Of a stretch of 38,822 nt of DNA, positions 25,993-33,157 are shown piece after piece. This DNA is from a bacterium (GTDB lineage: Bacteria > Hydrothermota > UBA3073 > JACQXS01). A model generated the notes under the pieces. It was given only the letters and a program-made list of their open reading frames with translations, made no database searches and was not told where the DNA came from. Both the position numbers and the translations under genes were made by a program. Where the stretch lies: assembly GCA_030592575.1 (NCBI GenBank), contig JAUVIV010000011.1, positions 1 through 38,822 on the forward strand, written 5' to 3'. The stretch's first letter is position 1. Each line of letters begins with the position of its first letter.

Positions 25993-26103
25993 CTTCTACC
26001 TGACTTTAGTCGAGGGTGTTCTTGTAGGGGGGCGTTTAATTAAACGCCCTTACCCATAATTGCGGGATAGAGAACTGGTCTCAAAACTAAAGTGCGGTAG
26101 AAG
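25993..26103. repeat. Structured repeat (copy B) containing a nested palindromic repeat
   Basis: CTTCTACC (25993-26000) pairs with GGTAGAAG (26096-26103), as in copy A. The first inner hairpin GAC-TTTA-GTC (26002-26011) replaces the GGC/GCC pair of copy A with GAC/GTC, a compensatory change. The right end (26086-26103) is identical to copy A over 18 bases. Palindrome P4 sits between the halves. Confidence 0.68.
26024..26054. repeat. GTAGGGG-type palindromic repeat (copy P4)
   Basis: A perfect 20-base palindrome (GGGCGTTTAA at 26030-26039 and TTAAACGCCC at 26040-26049) is flanked by GTAGGGG on the left and CTTACC on the right. It is nested within structured repeat B. Confidence 0.82.
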
Positions 26104-26129
26104 AATAGGTTGAGGCTTTTGCTTCAATT

Positions 26130-26157
26130 GGGGGCACGATGCATCGTGCCCCCCTAC
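26130..26157. repeat. GTAGGGG-type palindromic repeat (copy P5)
   Basis: GGGGGCACGATG (26130-26141) and CATCGTGCCCCC (26142-26153) form a perfect palindrome, followed by CTACAAT as in copy P3. It lies about 70 bases beyond the malic enzyme stop and may act as its 3' hairpin. Confidence 0.85.
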
Positions 26158-26227
26158 AATATTCTTTATTGTTTAGGAATAATACTTTTCTTCATAGGAC
26201 GTATCATATCCCGACAGTACTCTCTTT

Positions 26228-27568
26228 TCACGGCATAGGAATAATGCCTTTGTCCATAAGAATTCCTGTTTCATCTCTTGATTTCTTAATGATTGCAGAA
26301 GCTTTTTCAAAAAGCTCATCTCTTGTGAGCTTTTTCCTTGCTATTCCTTGCTCTATTGCTTTCATTCCAACTGCAACTGCCTCACGAGGAAAGACCTCCC
26401 AATCGTCCATAGTTGGTATAATATAATCATCTGAAAGTCCTTTATCCTCAGCGCATTTGGCAAGTTCCACTGCTGCTGCAATACACATCTCATCTGTAAT
26501 TGTTGTTGCCGCAACATCAAGAGTTCCTCTAAATATGCCCGGGAACCCGAGCGAATTATTAACCTGATTAGGAAAATCCGACCTTCCGGTAGCAACAATT
26601 CTTGCACCAGCTTCTTTTGATTCCCATGGCCATATCTCCGGAACAGGATTAGCGCAGGTGAAAACAATCGCATCTTTTGCCATCTCCGCTATCCATTCTT
26701 TTTTTATGACTCCAGGACCTGATTTTGCAAGCGCAATACATACATCTGCACTTTTCAGAGCTTCTGGAATTCCACCCATTCTCTGTTCCTTATTTGATAC
26801 CTCACACATATGCCATTTTTCTTTGTTCTCAGGAGTATTGAGGTCATTTCTGCCATTATGAAGTGTGCTTTTTGAGTCAACCATTATAATATTCTCTGCT
26901 GGGAATCCAGCGGCAATCATTACTCTTGAAATGGCAATATTTGATGCACCAGCACCAATCATAGTTATTTTGACCTCTTTCTTGCCTTTGCCTACTATCT
27001 TAATGGCGTTTATAAGTCCGGCTAAAGTTATAGCTGCAGTTCCCTGTTGGTCATCATGCCATACTGGAATAGGAAGTTCTTTGCGAAGTCTATCCAATAT
27101 ATAGAAACATTTTGGCTTGGCAATATCTTCAAGATTTATCCCTCCAAAAGTAGGTACAAGCCACTTACATGCTTGAATTATTTCATCGGGGTCTTTCGTG
27201 TCAAGACATATAGGAAAAGCATCTACGCCACCGAGATATTTAAATAAAATTGCTTTCCCTTCCATTACGGGAAGTCCTGCTTCAGGTCCTATATCACCGA
27301 GTCCAAGAACTCTTGTCCCATCTGATACGACTGCAACAAAGTTTCCTTTGTTTGTATGTTCAAAGACTTTCTCGGGGTTCTTTGCAATATCCCGACACGG
27401 TGCAGCAACTCCTGGGGTGTACCAAATCGCAAAATCATTAAAATCCCTGATACAACACTTGGAAGTTACTCCAAGCTTCCCTTTATAAAAGGGATGGAGC
27501 TTCATGGCATCTTCACTTGGCTTGTTAGCCTTTGCAAGAAGTTCCTCTACGCTCAACTCCTTTTCCAT
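26228..27568 (-). CDS. NAD(P)-dependent malic enzyme
   Basis: The product of about 446 residues is a bacterial short malic enzyme. It shows IWYTPGVAAPCRDIA with the conserved Tyr, SDGTRVLGLGDIGPEAGLPVMEGKA, IPVWHDDQQGTAA, the nucleotide-binding MIGAGASNIAISR, and RSDFPNQVNNSLGFPGIFRG. It decarboxylates malate to pyruvate with reduction of NAD or NADP; the cofactor cannot be told from sequence with confidence. Two ATGs abut (27571 and 27568). I prefer 27568 because AGGAGG is only one base from the first. Neighbours pckG and fumarase on the same strand place it in C4-acid and pyruvate metabolism. Confidence 0.93.
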   Translation of the reverse strand: MEKELSVEELLAKANKPSEDAMKLHPFYKGKLGVTSKCCIRDFNDFAIWYTPGVAAPCRDIAKNPEKVFEHTNKGNFVAVVSDGTRVLGLGDIGPEAGLPVMEGKAILFKYLGGVDAFPICLDTKDPDEIIQACKWLVPTFGGINLEDIAKPKCFYILDRLRKELPIPVWHDDQQGTAAITLAGLINAIKIVGKGKKEVKITMIGAGASNIAISRVMIAAGFPAENIIMVDSKSTLHNGRNDLNTPENKEKWHMCEVSNKEQRMGGIPEALKSADVCIALAKSGPGVIKKEWIAEMAKDAIVFTCANPVPEIWPWESKEAGARIVATGRSDFPNQVNNSLGFPGIFRGTLDVAATTITDEMCIAAAVELAKCAEDKGLSDDYIIPTMDDWEVFPREAVAVGMKAIEQGIARKKLTRDELFEKASAIIKKSRDETGILMDKGIIPMP

Positions 27569-27688
27569 CATTCCTCCTGTTTAAATTTGTGGTATTTTAA
27601 CCACAGAGAATACAGAGGGTTATAAATATTCTTTTCCTCTGTGAACTCCTATAAAATTAATCTCTTTGTTCCATCTTTTAATCTTTGA

Positions 27689-27723
27689 ATCTTACAATCT
27701 GCGTTCATTTGCGGTTTAATAAA
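27689..27723. repeat. AATCTGCGTTC-type dispersed repeat overlapping the end of pckG
   Basis: The segment contains AATCTGCGTTC and TTTGCGGTTTAA. It matches 29762-29790 (GTAATCTGCGTC then CTCAGTTAAAA), so related words flank pckG in direct orientation. On the minus strand the repeat supplies the last codons and the TGA stop of pckG. Confidence 0.55.
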
Positions 27724-29603
27724 ATTACCTCAAATTTATAAGGTGCTATGTAATCACCATATCTTTCTTTTGCCTTGAGCAATCTATCTTTTTGCTCTTC
27801 CAACACTTTAAATAATACTTGTGGTGTATTCAAAACTTTGGTTTTATAAATCTCTGTTATCCTGTCAATTTTAGCTAAATGGGCTGGGATTCTCGTAGTA
27901 AATTGCTTGATATAGTCATCTCCTGAATAATCTTTGTTAAGCACCTCTTTAAAGAGTTTTTCAAGGGCTTCGTATATTGGAATAAAACCGGTTGGTGTTT
28001 TTATTGCTCCAACTTCATTATGTGCTCGCAGCTCCATCCATTTAAGCCAAACTGCCTTATCTGTTTTCTCATTCATAAAATTTCCATCTTCATCTTTTAG
28101 AAAATAGTTTGCGGAAAAAACAAGAGGAGCTTTTTTGAAATCAGCTCCAAAATTTAGATTGTTTTCCACGTATGTGCCCAATGGAATAGATAAAAAATCA
28201 AGATTAGACATAAGGTTAAACTTTCTAATTCCTTCTTTCCCAAGAGTGGCGGCTGTAGTTTCCGACTCAATTGATGCACCTTTGGTTATTATACCATGCA
28301 CCCAATCAAAAGATTCCTCTACCGGTACCCAGGTATCCGAGTCTCTACCTCCATAAATTATTCCTCCTATTTCAACACCATTAGGGTCATTTAAAAGCGG
28401 GTCAACATTTTCTAAAAGCTTTAAATTAAGTGTAAAGCGAGCATTCCTGTGTGAAGGGCTTATTTCGTTACCTTGAGCATCTTTGTTCCCAAGAGCCCAG
28501 TTTCCTGAATGATTTTTACCTTTTGAGATAGCTTTGCCATCTTTTCCAATCCAATAAACGCTTTTATTTTCAGGAATCAAAACATTTGAAAATATAATTT
28601 CATTTGGAGAATTAAGCACTTCCCATATTATTGGGTCGTCTTTAACGTTTACACCCATTATTATTCCGAACATCCCTTCTTCTACATTAACTGCATAAGC
28701 TTTTCCATCTCTTTTCCTGAAATATGCTATATCGTCTCCAACTATACTTTCACCTTCTATCATTGAGGTAGAAGTCTTGCCACACATTGAAGGAAACGCA
28801 CCTGTAAAATAAGTTATTCTGCTATTCGGACCGTGCACTCCCATTACGAACATATGTTCCGTTAGCCAATTTTCTTTTGATGCTCTGCTTATCCCAAGTC
28901 GCATTGCGAGCTTTTTTAATCCAATAGTATTGCCACCATATTGTGTGTTCATGGAATAGACTATTTCATCTTCAGTATCAATATATATTCTGCGTTTATC
29001 AATATTATTGCTTGTCATATTTTGGTTAAGTTCACCCTCACTATGCACAAATTTGAAAAACTTTGCATTCCGTCCCTGTCTTTTGAATTCTTCATATCCT
29101 TTTCTATATAATAAGTCCTCACTATGTGCTACATAGCTGGAATCTGTGAGTTGAACACAAGGGATAGAAAATTCAGAATTTGTTGGTCCCAAGCAGAAGA
29201 ATCGAACATACAGTTCATGTCCTTGCATAATGTTTTTCATAATATCATCAAGCTCGGCAAGCCCTTCTTTCTTATCTATTGTATTTAAATTGAGTCCTAA
29301 ATTAACGCCTTCTGGAACCAGAAACTTAGTGTGGTTTTTATCTCTTGCCTGGTCATAATAACCATCAAAATGAACAGTATGACCTTCTATAGCAAGCTTT
29401 TCTTCTTCTTTGTTTTTTATTGCAGATTCTCGGATGTATCTAATATCCTCCGGAGAATCCGTGCATACAAATACACGAGCAGGATTACAGAGTTTTACAT
29501 ATCTATCAATGAATTGATGAAGTTCGGGGTTATCTATTTCTAAAAGCTTTTGATGATTTTCTTTTCCCAGTCTATCATCTAATGGCTCTTCCATTTTTTT
29601 CAT
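27705..29603 (-). CDS. pckG: Phosphoenolpyruvate carboxykinase (GTP)
   Basis: This 632-residue enzyme is of the GTP class. The nucleotide-binding loop TGAFPSMCGKTSTSM (about residues 267-281) holds the reactive cysteine C274, K276 and T277. VEGDDIAYFRKRDG-like metal-site residues follow at 288-300, then ESFDWVHGI and ANYFLKDEDG later on. It interconverts oxaloacetate and PEP with GTP/GDP. AAGGAG lies about 7 bases before the ATG. The C-terminal residues N-R-K and the stop fall inside a dispersed repeat, so the native end may have been altered. With malic enzyme and fumarase it forms the PEP-pyruvate-C4 node; direction (gluconeogenic or fermentative) cannot be told here. Confidence 0.95.
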   Translation of the reverse strand: MKKMEEPLDDRLGKENHQKLLEIDNPELHQFIDRYVKLCNPARVFVCTDSPEDIRYIRESAIKNKEEEKLAIEGHTVHFDGYYDQARDKNHTKFLVPEGVNLGLNLNTIDKKEGLAELDDIMKNIMQGHELYVRFFCLGPTNSEFSIPCVQLTDSSYVAHSEDLLYRKGYEEFKRQGRNAKFFKFVHSEGELNQNMTSNNIDKRRIYIDTEDEIVYSMNTQYGGNTIGLKKLAMRLGISRASKENWLTEHMFVMGVHGPNSRITYFTGAFPSMCGKTSTSMIEGESIVGDDIAYFRKRDGKAYAVNVEEGMFGIIMGVNVKDDPIIWEVLNSPNEIIFSNVLIPENKSVYWIGKDGKAISKGKNHSGNWALGNKDAQGNEISPSHRNARFTLNLKLLENVDPLLNDPNGVEIGGIIYGGRDSDTWVPVEESFDWVHGIITKGASIESETTAATLGKEGIRKFNLMSNLDFLSIPLGTYVENNLNFGADFKKAPLVFSANYFLKDEDGNFMNEKTDKAVWLKWMELRAHNEVGAIKTPTGFIPIYEALEKLFKEVLNKDYSGDDYIKQFTTRIPAHLAKIDRITEIYKTKVLNTPQVLFKVLEEQKDRLLKAKERYGDYIAPYKFEVILLNRK

Positions 29604-29679
29604 ATTAAGCTCCTTTCAAGTCTTGTCAACAAACTTTTATACTAAAAAATTGAAAGATTGCAGATTAAATATTTTTAAA

Positions 29680-29765
29680 CCCTTAAACCTTTAAACCCTT
29701 AAACCTTTGAACCTTTAAACCTTTGAACCTTTAAACCTTTGAACCTTTAAACCCTTAAACCTTGT
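29680..29765. repeat. Tandem octamer repeat, about ten units
   Basis: Units of eight bases alternate CCTTTAAA, CCTTTGAA and CCCTTAAA. The order from 29680 is roughly CCTTAAA, CCTTTAAA, CCCTTAAA, CCTTTGAA, then alternating CCTTTAAA/CCTTTGAA, ending CCCTTAAA, CCTTG. It lies between fumarase beta and pckG. Its regularity makes copy-number change by slippage likely. Confidence 0.88.
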
Positions 29766-29795
29766 AATCTGCGTCTATCCTCAGTTAAAAACAAT

Positions 29796-30350
29796 TTAAA
29801 TTTTGAATTCTTTTATTCCTTGCTCAAATAAGTCTCCACCTCGGCAGTCGTTTGCTACTGTGCAAGGAAAATCCTCAACCACAAGTTCTCTTATTGCTTC
29901 TGCTCCTAAATCCTCGTATGCGATTATTTTAGCGGACTTAATAGATTTGGCAATTAAAGCGGCTACTCCACCGGTTGCTGCAAGATAAACTCCTTTGTAT
30001 TTTTGTAGCGACTCTCTTACATCTTTGTTACGATTGCCTTTGCCAATTGTAGCTTTAAGTCCTTTCTCATGCATAAATGGAGTAAAGGGATCCATGCGAT
30101 AAGAAGTTGTGGGTCCTGCGCTTCCTATTACATAATCTGGCTTTGCGGGTGCAGGTCCTACATAATAAATCACAGCTCCTTTAATATTTATAGGAAGTGG
30201 CTTGCCAGTTTTTAATAACGCATATAATCTTTTATGAGCGGCATCCCTGCCTGTGTAGATTATGCCGGATAATAAAACCTTATCCCCTATCTTGAGTTTT
30301 TCAATATCCTCATCACTCAAAGGTGTTTTGAGTTTTATCTCATTTCCCAT
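29796..30350 (-). CDS. Fumarate hydratase class I, beta subunit (C-terminal domain)
   Basis: The 184-residue product is the beta (C-terminal) half of an iron-sulfur fumarase or tartrate-dehydratase-type enzyme. GSAGPTTSYRMDPFTP, ATIGKGNRN and ATGGVAALIA are conserved. I start at the ATG at 30350 (MGNEIKLKTPLS) because AAGGAG lies 6 bases upstream; the longer frame to 30374 lacks support. It needs the alpha subunit encoded at 31188-32036, but a barrel-like gene lies between them. It should hydrate fumarate to malate. L-tartrate dehydratase is an alternative; neighbouring malic enzyme and pckG favour fumarase. Confidence 0.92.
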   Translation of the reverse strand: MGNEIKLKTPLSDEDIEKLKIGDKVLLSGIIYTGRDAAHKRLYALLKTGKPLPINIKGAVIYYVGPAPAKPDYVIGSAGPTTSYRMDPFTPFMHEKGLKATIGKGNRNKDVRESLQKYKGVYLAATGGVAALIAKSIKSAKIIAYEDLGAEAIRELVVEDFPCTVANDCRGGDLFEQGIKEFKI

Positions 30351-30398
30351 AATATCTCCTTTTTGTTTGCACACAAATGTTCACAGATGTCTCAAAAT

Positions 30399-30425
30399 GT
30401 CATTCTGAGCGAAGCGAAGAATCTC
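30399..30425 (+). repeat. CATTCTGA-type dispersed repeat
   Basis: The sequence GTCATTCTGAGCG, AAGCGAAG, AATCTC is the cleanest copy of the family also seen at 25655-25681 and, inverted, at 10952-10980. It lies in the spacer upstream of fumarase beta. Confidence 0.75.
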
Positions 30426-30476
30426 TTTTTTCTTCTCTGTGCTCTCTGTGATTTTATTTATATTCATCATTCAAGA

Positions 30477-31073
30477 TTAAAAATGAAAACATAACCAGGT
30501 ACTAAGAGATCCCTGTGTTGGAAAATAAAAAGATACCCTATCCCTAACATAAGAATAGCCTTCCCTATCAGAATTCTTGTTTTCCGAATAAGTCCGTGAA
30601 GCACTGACCAAAGAAGTTTTAAATCTCAAACTCAATTGTTTGCCCAAAAGCCCAAAGAAATACTCAACACCAGGGTTAATATTTACGCTATAAGCTTGAT
30701 CCGAATATTCGTGCCAGTGGATTCCCTCGTCGTATGAATAAGACATGCTATAATGAGGTGATAGGGCAATAAAAGGTGAAAACGAGCTATTTGCAAGAAA
30801 GTATTTATAGAATCCAATACCTACGGACCAACTCCAGTTCTTTTCACTATTAGAGCAGTTATCCCTACCAGAAAAAAAGCCACTACCATCTATGCCTATC
30901 GCAACTGTTTTCCATGACCTCCATGAAACAGAATATTGGGTGAAACTGAACAATCCGAATAAAGGCCAATCTTTAGGCATTCCCAATCCCACTGTCCATT
31001 TGCCTTGTAAGTTCTCCAAATTTGCGGATTTACCAGGCACTCCAATCATTAAAAGACTCAATAAAATCAACAT
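30477..31073 (-). CDS. Exported protein, probable outer-membrane beta-barrel
   Basis: The 198-residue product starts with a hydrophobic signal (MLILLSLLMIGVPGKSA). It continues with amphipathic, aromatic-rich strands (WSWSVGIGFYKYFLA, YSVNINPGVEYFFGLL, LSLRFKTSLVSASRTYS). It ends in C-F-H-F, and a terminal Phe is the usual barrel-assembly signal. An AAGGAGG site lies about 6 bases before the ATG. It sits between the two fumarase subunit genes, with about 115 bases before it and 126 after it. No function can be assigned from sequence. Confidence 0.75.
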   Translation of the reverse strand: MLILLSLLMIGVPGKSANLENLQGKWTVGLGMPKDWPLFGLFSFTQYSVSWRSWKTVAIGIDGSGFFSGRDNCSNSEKNWSWSVGIGFYKYFLANSSFSPFIALSPHYSMSYSYDEGIHWHEYSDQAYSVNINPGVEYFFGLLGKQLSLRFKTSLVSASRTYSENKNSDREGYSYVRDRVSFYFPTQGSLSTWLCFHF

Positions 31074-31187
31074 CTTTTCCTCCTTTTTAATAAATACTTA
31101 AATTTGTTAAACGAAAATAGTTAACCATATCGTAAGTTATATAAAAACGATTATATGAATAATGGTTACATACTATTAATGAATATC

Positions 31188-32036
31188 CTATATAACTGCA
31201 CTCTTGTGTCTTGCTACATGGCAATTCAAGTTAACTGCTACAGGCATCGTCGCTATATGACAGGGGTAAGTCTCTATGTGAACTGCCAAAGCTGTTGTCC
31301 TTCCGCCAAGTCCCATAGGTCCTATTCCTAATTTGTTTATCTCTTCCAGTAGTTCTTGCTCTACTTCAGCAAATTTTGGGTCTGGATTTGGTGCTCCAAG
31401 TGGCTCACGCAAAAGAGCTTGTTTTGCAAGCATAGCACAACGTTCAAATGTTCCGCCTATTCCAACTCCCACAACTACCGGAGGACAAGGATTGCCACCT
31501 GACTTTCTTACTCGCTCAACTACGAACTTCTTTACTCCTTCTATCCCATGAGCTGCTGTAAGCATTTGCACTTCTGCCATATTTTCCGCTCCGCCTCCTT
31601 TGGGACAAAAGATAATTTTGAGCTTATCACCGGGAACAATATCTGTATAAATAATAGCAGGAGTGTTGTCTTTTGTGTTTACACGCAAAAGCACAGGGTC
31701 ATTTACAATAGATTTTCTCAAATAACCATCTTGATAGCCCTTTTTTACTCCTTCATTTATTGCATCTTGAAAATTGCCATCGATAATATGGACGTCCTGT
31801 CCGAGTTCGACAAAAAAGAGAGCGAATCCTGTGTCCTGACATATTGCAAGCTTTTCCTCACGAGCAATTCGATTGTTCTCTATAATCTCATCAAGTATTG
31901 CCTTGCCAGTTGGCGAGTCTTCCTTTTCTTTTGCTTTTTTTATGGTATCAAGTACATCCTCCGGTAAGTTATAGTTTGCATCCATACATAGACGAGCAAC
32001 AACATCAACAATTTCTTTGGTATTCACTTCTCTCAT
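31188..32036 (-). CDS. Fumarate hydratase class I, alpha subunit (N-terminal domain)
   Basis: The 282-residue protein carries the 4Fe-4S ligands of the class I hydratase family: C66 in AICQDTG, C184 in GGNPCPP and C272 in NLNCHVARH. PKGGGAENMAEVQML and VGVGIGGTFERCAMLAK are also typical. With the beta subunit at 29796-30350 it forms an oxygen-sensitive enzyme for fumarate/malate interconversion. AGGAGG lies 5 bases before the ATG. The two subunits are normally adjacent; here an unrelated gene separates them. Confidence 0.94.
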   Translation of the reverse strand: MREVNTKEIVDVVARLCMDANYNLPEDVLDTIKKAKEKEDSPTGKAILDEIIENNRIAREEKLAICQDTGFALFFVELGQDVHIIDGNFQDAINEGVKKGYQDGYLRKSIVNDPVLLRVNTKDNTPAIIYTDIVPGDKLKIIFCPKGGGAENMAEVQMLTAAHGIEGVKKFVVERVRKSGGNPCPPVVVGVGIGGTFERCAMLAKQALLREPLGAPNPDPKFAEVEQELLEEINKLGIGPMGLGGRTTALAVHIETYPCHIATMPVAVNLNCHVARHKSAVI

Positions 32037-32078
32037 CTTTCCTCCTAATTTTTGAATATGAAATTATAAGATTTTTAT

Positions 32079-33020
32079 TTATCTCTTCATTCCTCTGCTT
32101 TGCGTAACTTCTTTTGATTCTCCTAAACAGGAAACTACACCTTGATACCTGCCAGTAATTTTAAAATCAATTGCTACGGTAATCCAATCGGAGATAGGTA
32201 TGCCTGATATTTTTGCAGGAGTAAAAACCCAGGTTTTAATTATTGGCTCAAGGGCTTTCTCGTTTAGATTAGGAATTTCCAATTCTATGAATTTTACCTT
32301 GGTTACTTCTCCTTTGTTGCTCAATAAAATTCGTATCCAGACTTTTCCTTCTACATTTTTTTCAATCAGTTCTTCAGGATAACTCGGAAGCGATATGCTT
32401 TTGGGTGTAGGTAATTTATATATTGCACTTTTCGGAGTTCCTTTGCAAAGAAGTCTAAGCTTCTCATAATTTTTTTGCTCTATTTTGATAGAGCTAATTA
32501 TATCACCTTTTTTAATTTGTTCAACTATATCCATTCCTTTAACTACTTGCCCAAAAACTGTGTATTGATTATCAAGATGAGGTTGTGGAGCAAGGCAAAT
32601 ATAAAACTGCGAACCAGCTGAATTTGGGTCAGCACTTCTTGCCATTGCGAGTGTTCCTAAAAGATGGTTCTGCTTGTTGAATTCTGCGTTTACACTATAT
32701 CCAGGTCCTCCGGTTCCATCGCCAGTGGGATCTCCTCCTTGAGCCATAAACTTGGAGATAACTCTATGAAATGTGAGTCCATCATAAAATCCGAGATTTG
32801 TAAGCATTACAAAGTTCTTCACAGTATTTGGAGCATCTTCTGAAAAAAACTTCATATAAATCTTATTTCCATCTTTCATTGTTATAGTTGCTATCTCTGA
32901 GCCGTTTACTTTAAGTGTATCAAGAATAGTCTTTCTTTTGGCTGGTGTAATTTTTGTCATTTTACAAACCCCCATTGTTGTAAAAACAAACATTAATAAT
33001 AAAATAATCCCTTTTTTCAT
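32079..33020 (-). CDS. Exported cyclophilin-type peptidyl-prolyl isomerase fused to a TonB C-terminal-like domain
   Basis: The 313-residue product has a signal sequence (MKKGIILLLMFVFTTMGVC). The cysteine at about residue 19 lacks a good lipobox because Val precedes it. Residues about 40-185 are a cyclophilin domain (FHRVISKFMAQGGDPTGDGTGG, LAMARSADPNSAGSQFYI, FGQVVKGMDIV). Residues about 205-295 resemble a TonB C-terminal domain (SLPSYPEELIEKNVEGKVWIRILLSNKGEV, KALEPIIKTWVFTPAK). It probably assists folding in the periplasm. The TonB-like part may contact peptidoglycan or an outer-membrane protein rather than transduce energy, since no N-terminal TonB membrane anchor with Pro-rich arm is present. 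Confidence 0.9.
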   Translation of the reverse strand: MKKGIILLLMFVFTTMGVCKMTKITPAKRKTILDTLKVNGSEIATITMKDGNKIYMKFFSEDAPNTVKNFVMLTNLGFYDGLTFHRVISKFMAQGGDPTGDGTGGPGYSVNAEFNKQNHLLGTLAMARSADPNSAGSQFYICLAPQPHLDNQYTVFGQVVKGMDIVEQIKKGDIISSIKIEQKNYEKLRLLCKGTPKSAIYKLPTPKSISLPSYPEELIEKNVEGKVWIRILLSNKGEVTKVKFIELEIPNLNEKALEPIIKTWVFTPAKISGIPISDWITVAIDFKITGRYQGVVSCLGESKEVTQSRGMKR

Positions 33021-33062
33021 TTTGCCTCCTTTGTATTATTTGTATATCCATAAAAGAGTGCA

Positions 33063-33087
33063 GGGAATAGGCGTACCTATCCCCTAC
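33063..33087. repeat. GTAGGGG-type palindromic repeat (copy P6, imperfect)
   Basis: GGGAATAGG (33063-33071) and CCTATCCCCTAC (33076-33087) pair with one extra A in the left arm. The ending CCCCTACAATTTT matches copy P3. It lies upstream of the cyclophilin gene, between it and the M42 peptidase gene. Confidence 0.7.
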
Positions 33088-33115
33088 AATTTTAGTCTGT
33101 ATAGCAAGTATACTT

Positions 33116-33157
33116 TTCACGCTGATAGTGAAGGGTCTTTAGACCGTTCTAAGCGTT
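33116..33157. repeat. Structured repeat, partial (copy C)
   Basis: GGTC-TTTA-GACC (33134-33145), then GTTCTAAGCG, corresponds to CGGC-TTTA-GCCG and GGTTCTAACC of copy A with paired substitutions in the stem. A second small hairpin TTCAC/GTGAA lies at 33116-33132. No outer CTTCTAC stem is seen, so it is partial or degenerate. Confidence 0.5.

Noticed and set aside
29680-29765. CRISPR array
   Set aside because: The period is only eight bases with no spacers; it is a simple tandem repeat.
32079-33020. Lipoprotein assignment for the cyclophilin fusion
   Set aside because: The cysteine near residue 19 is preceded by Val, which does not fit the lipobox.
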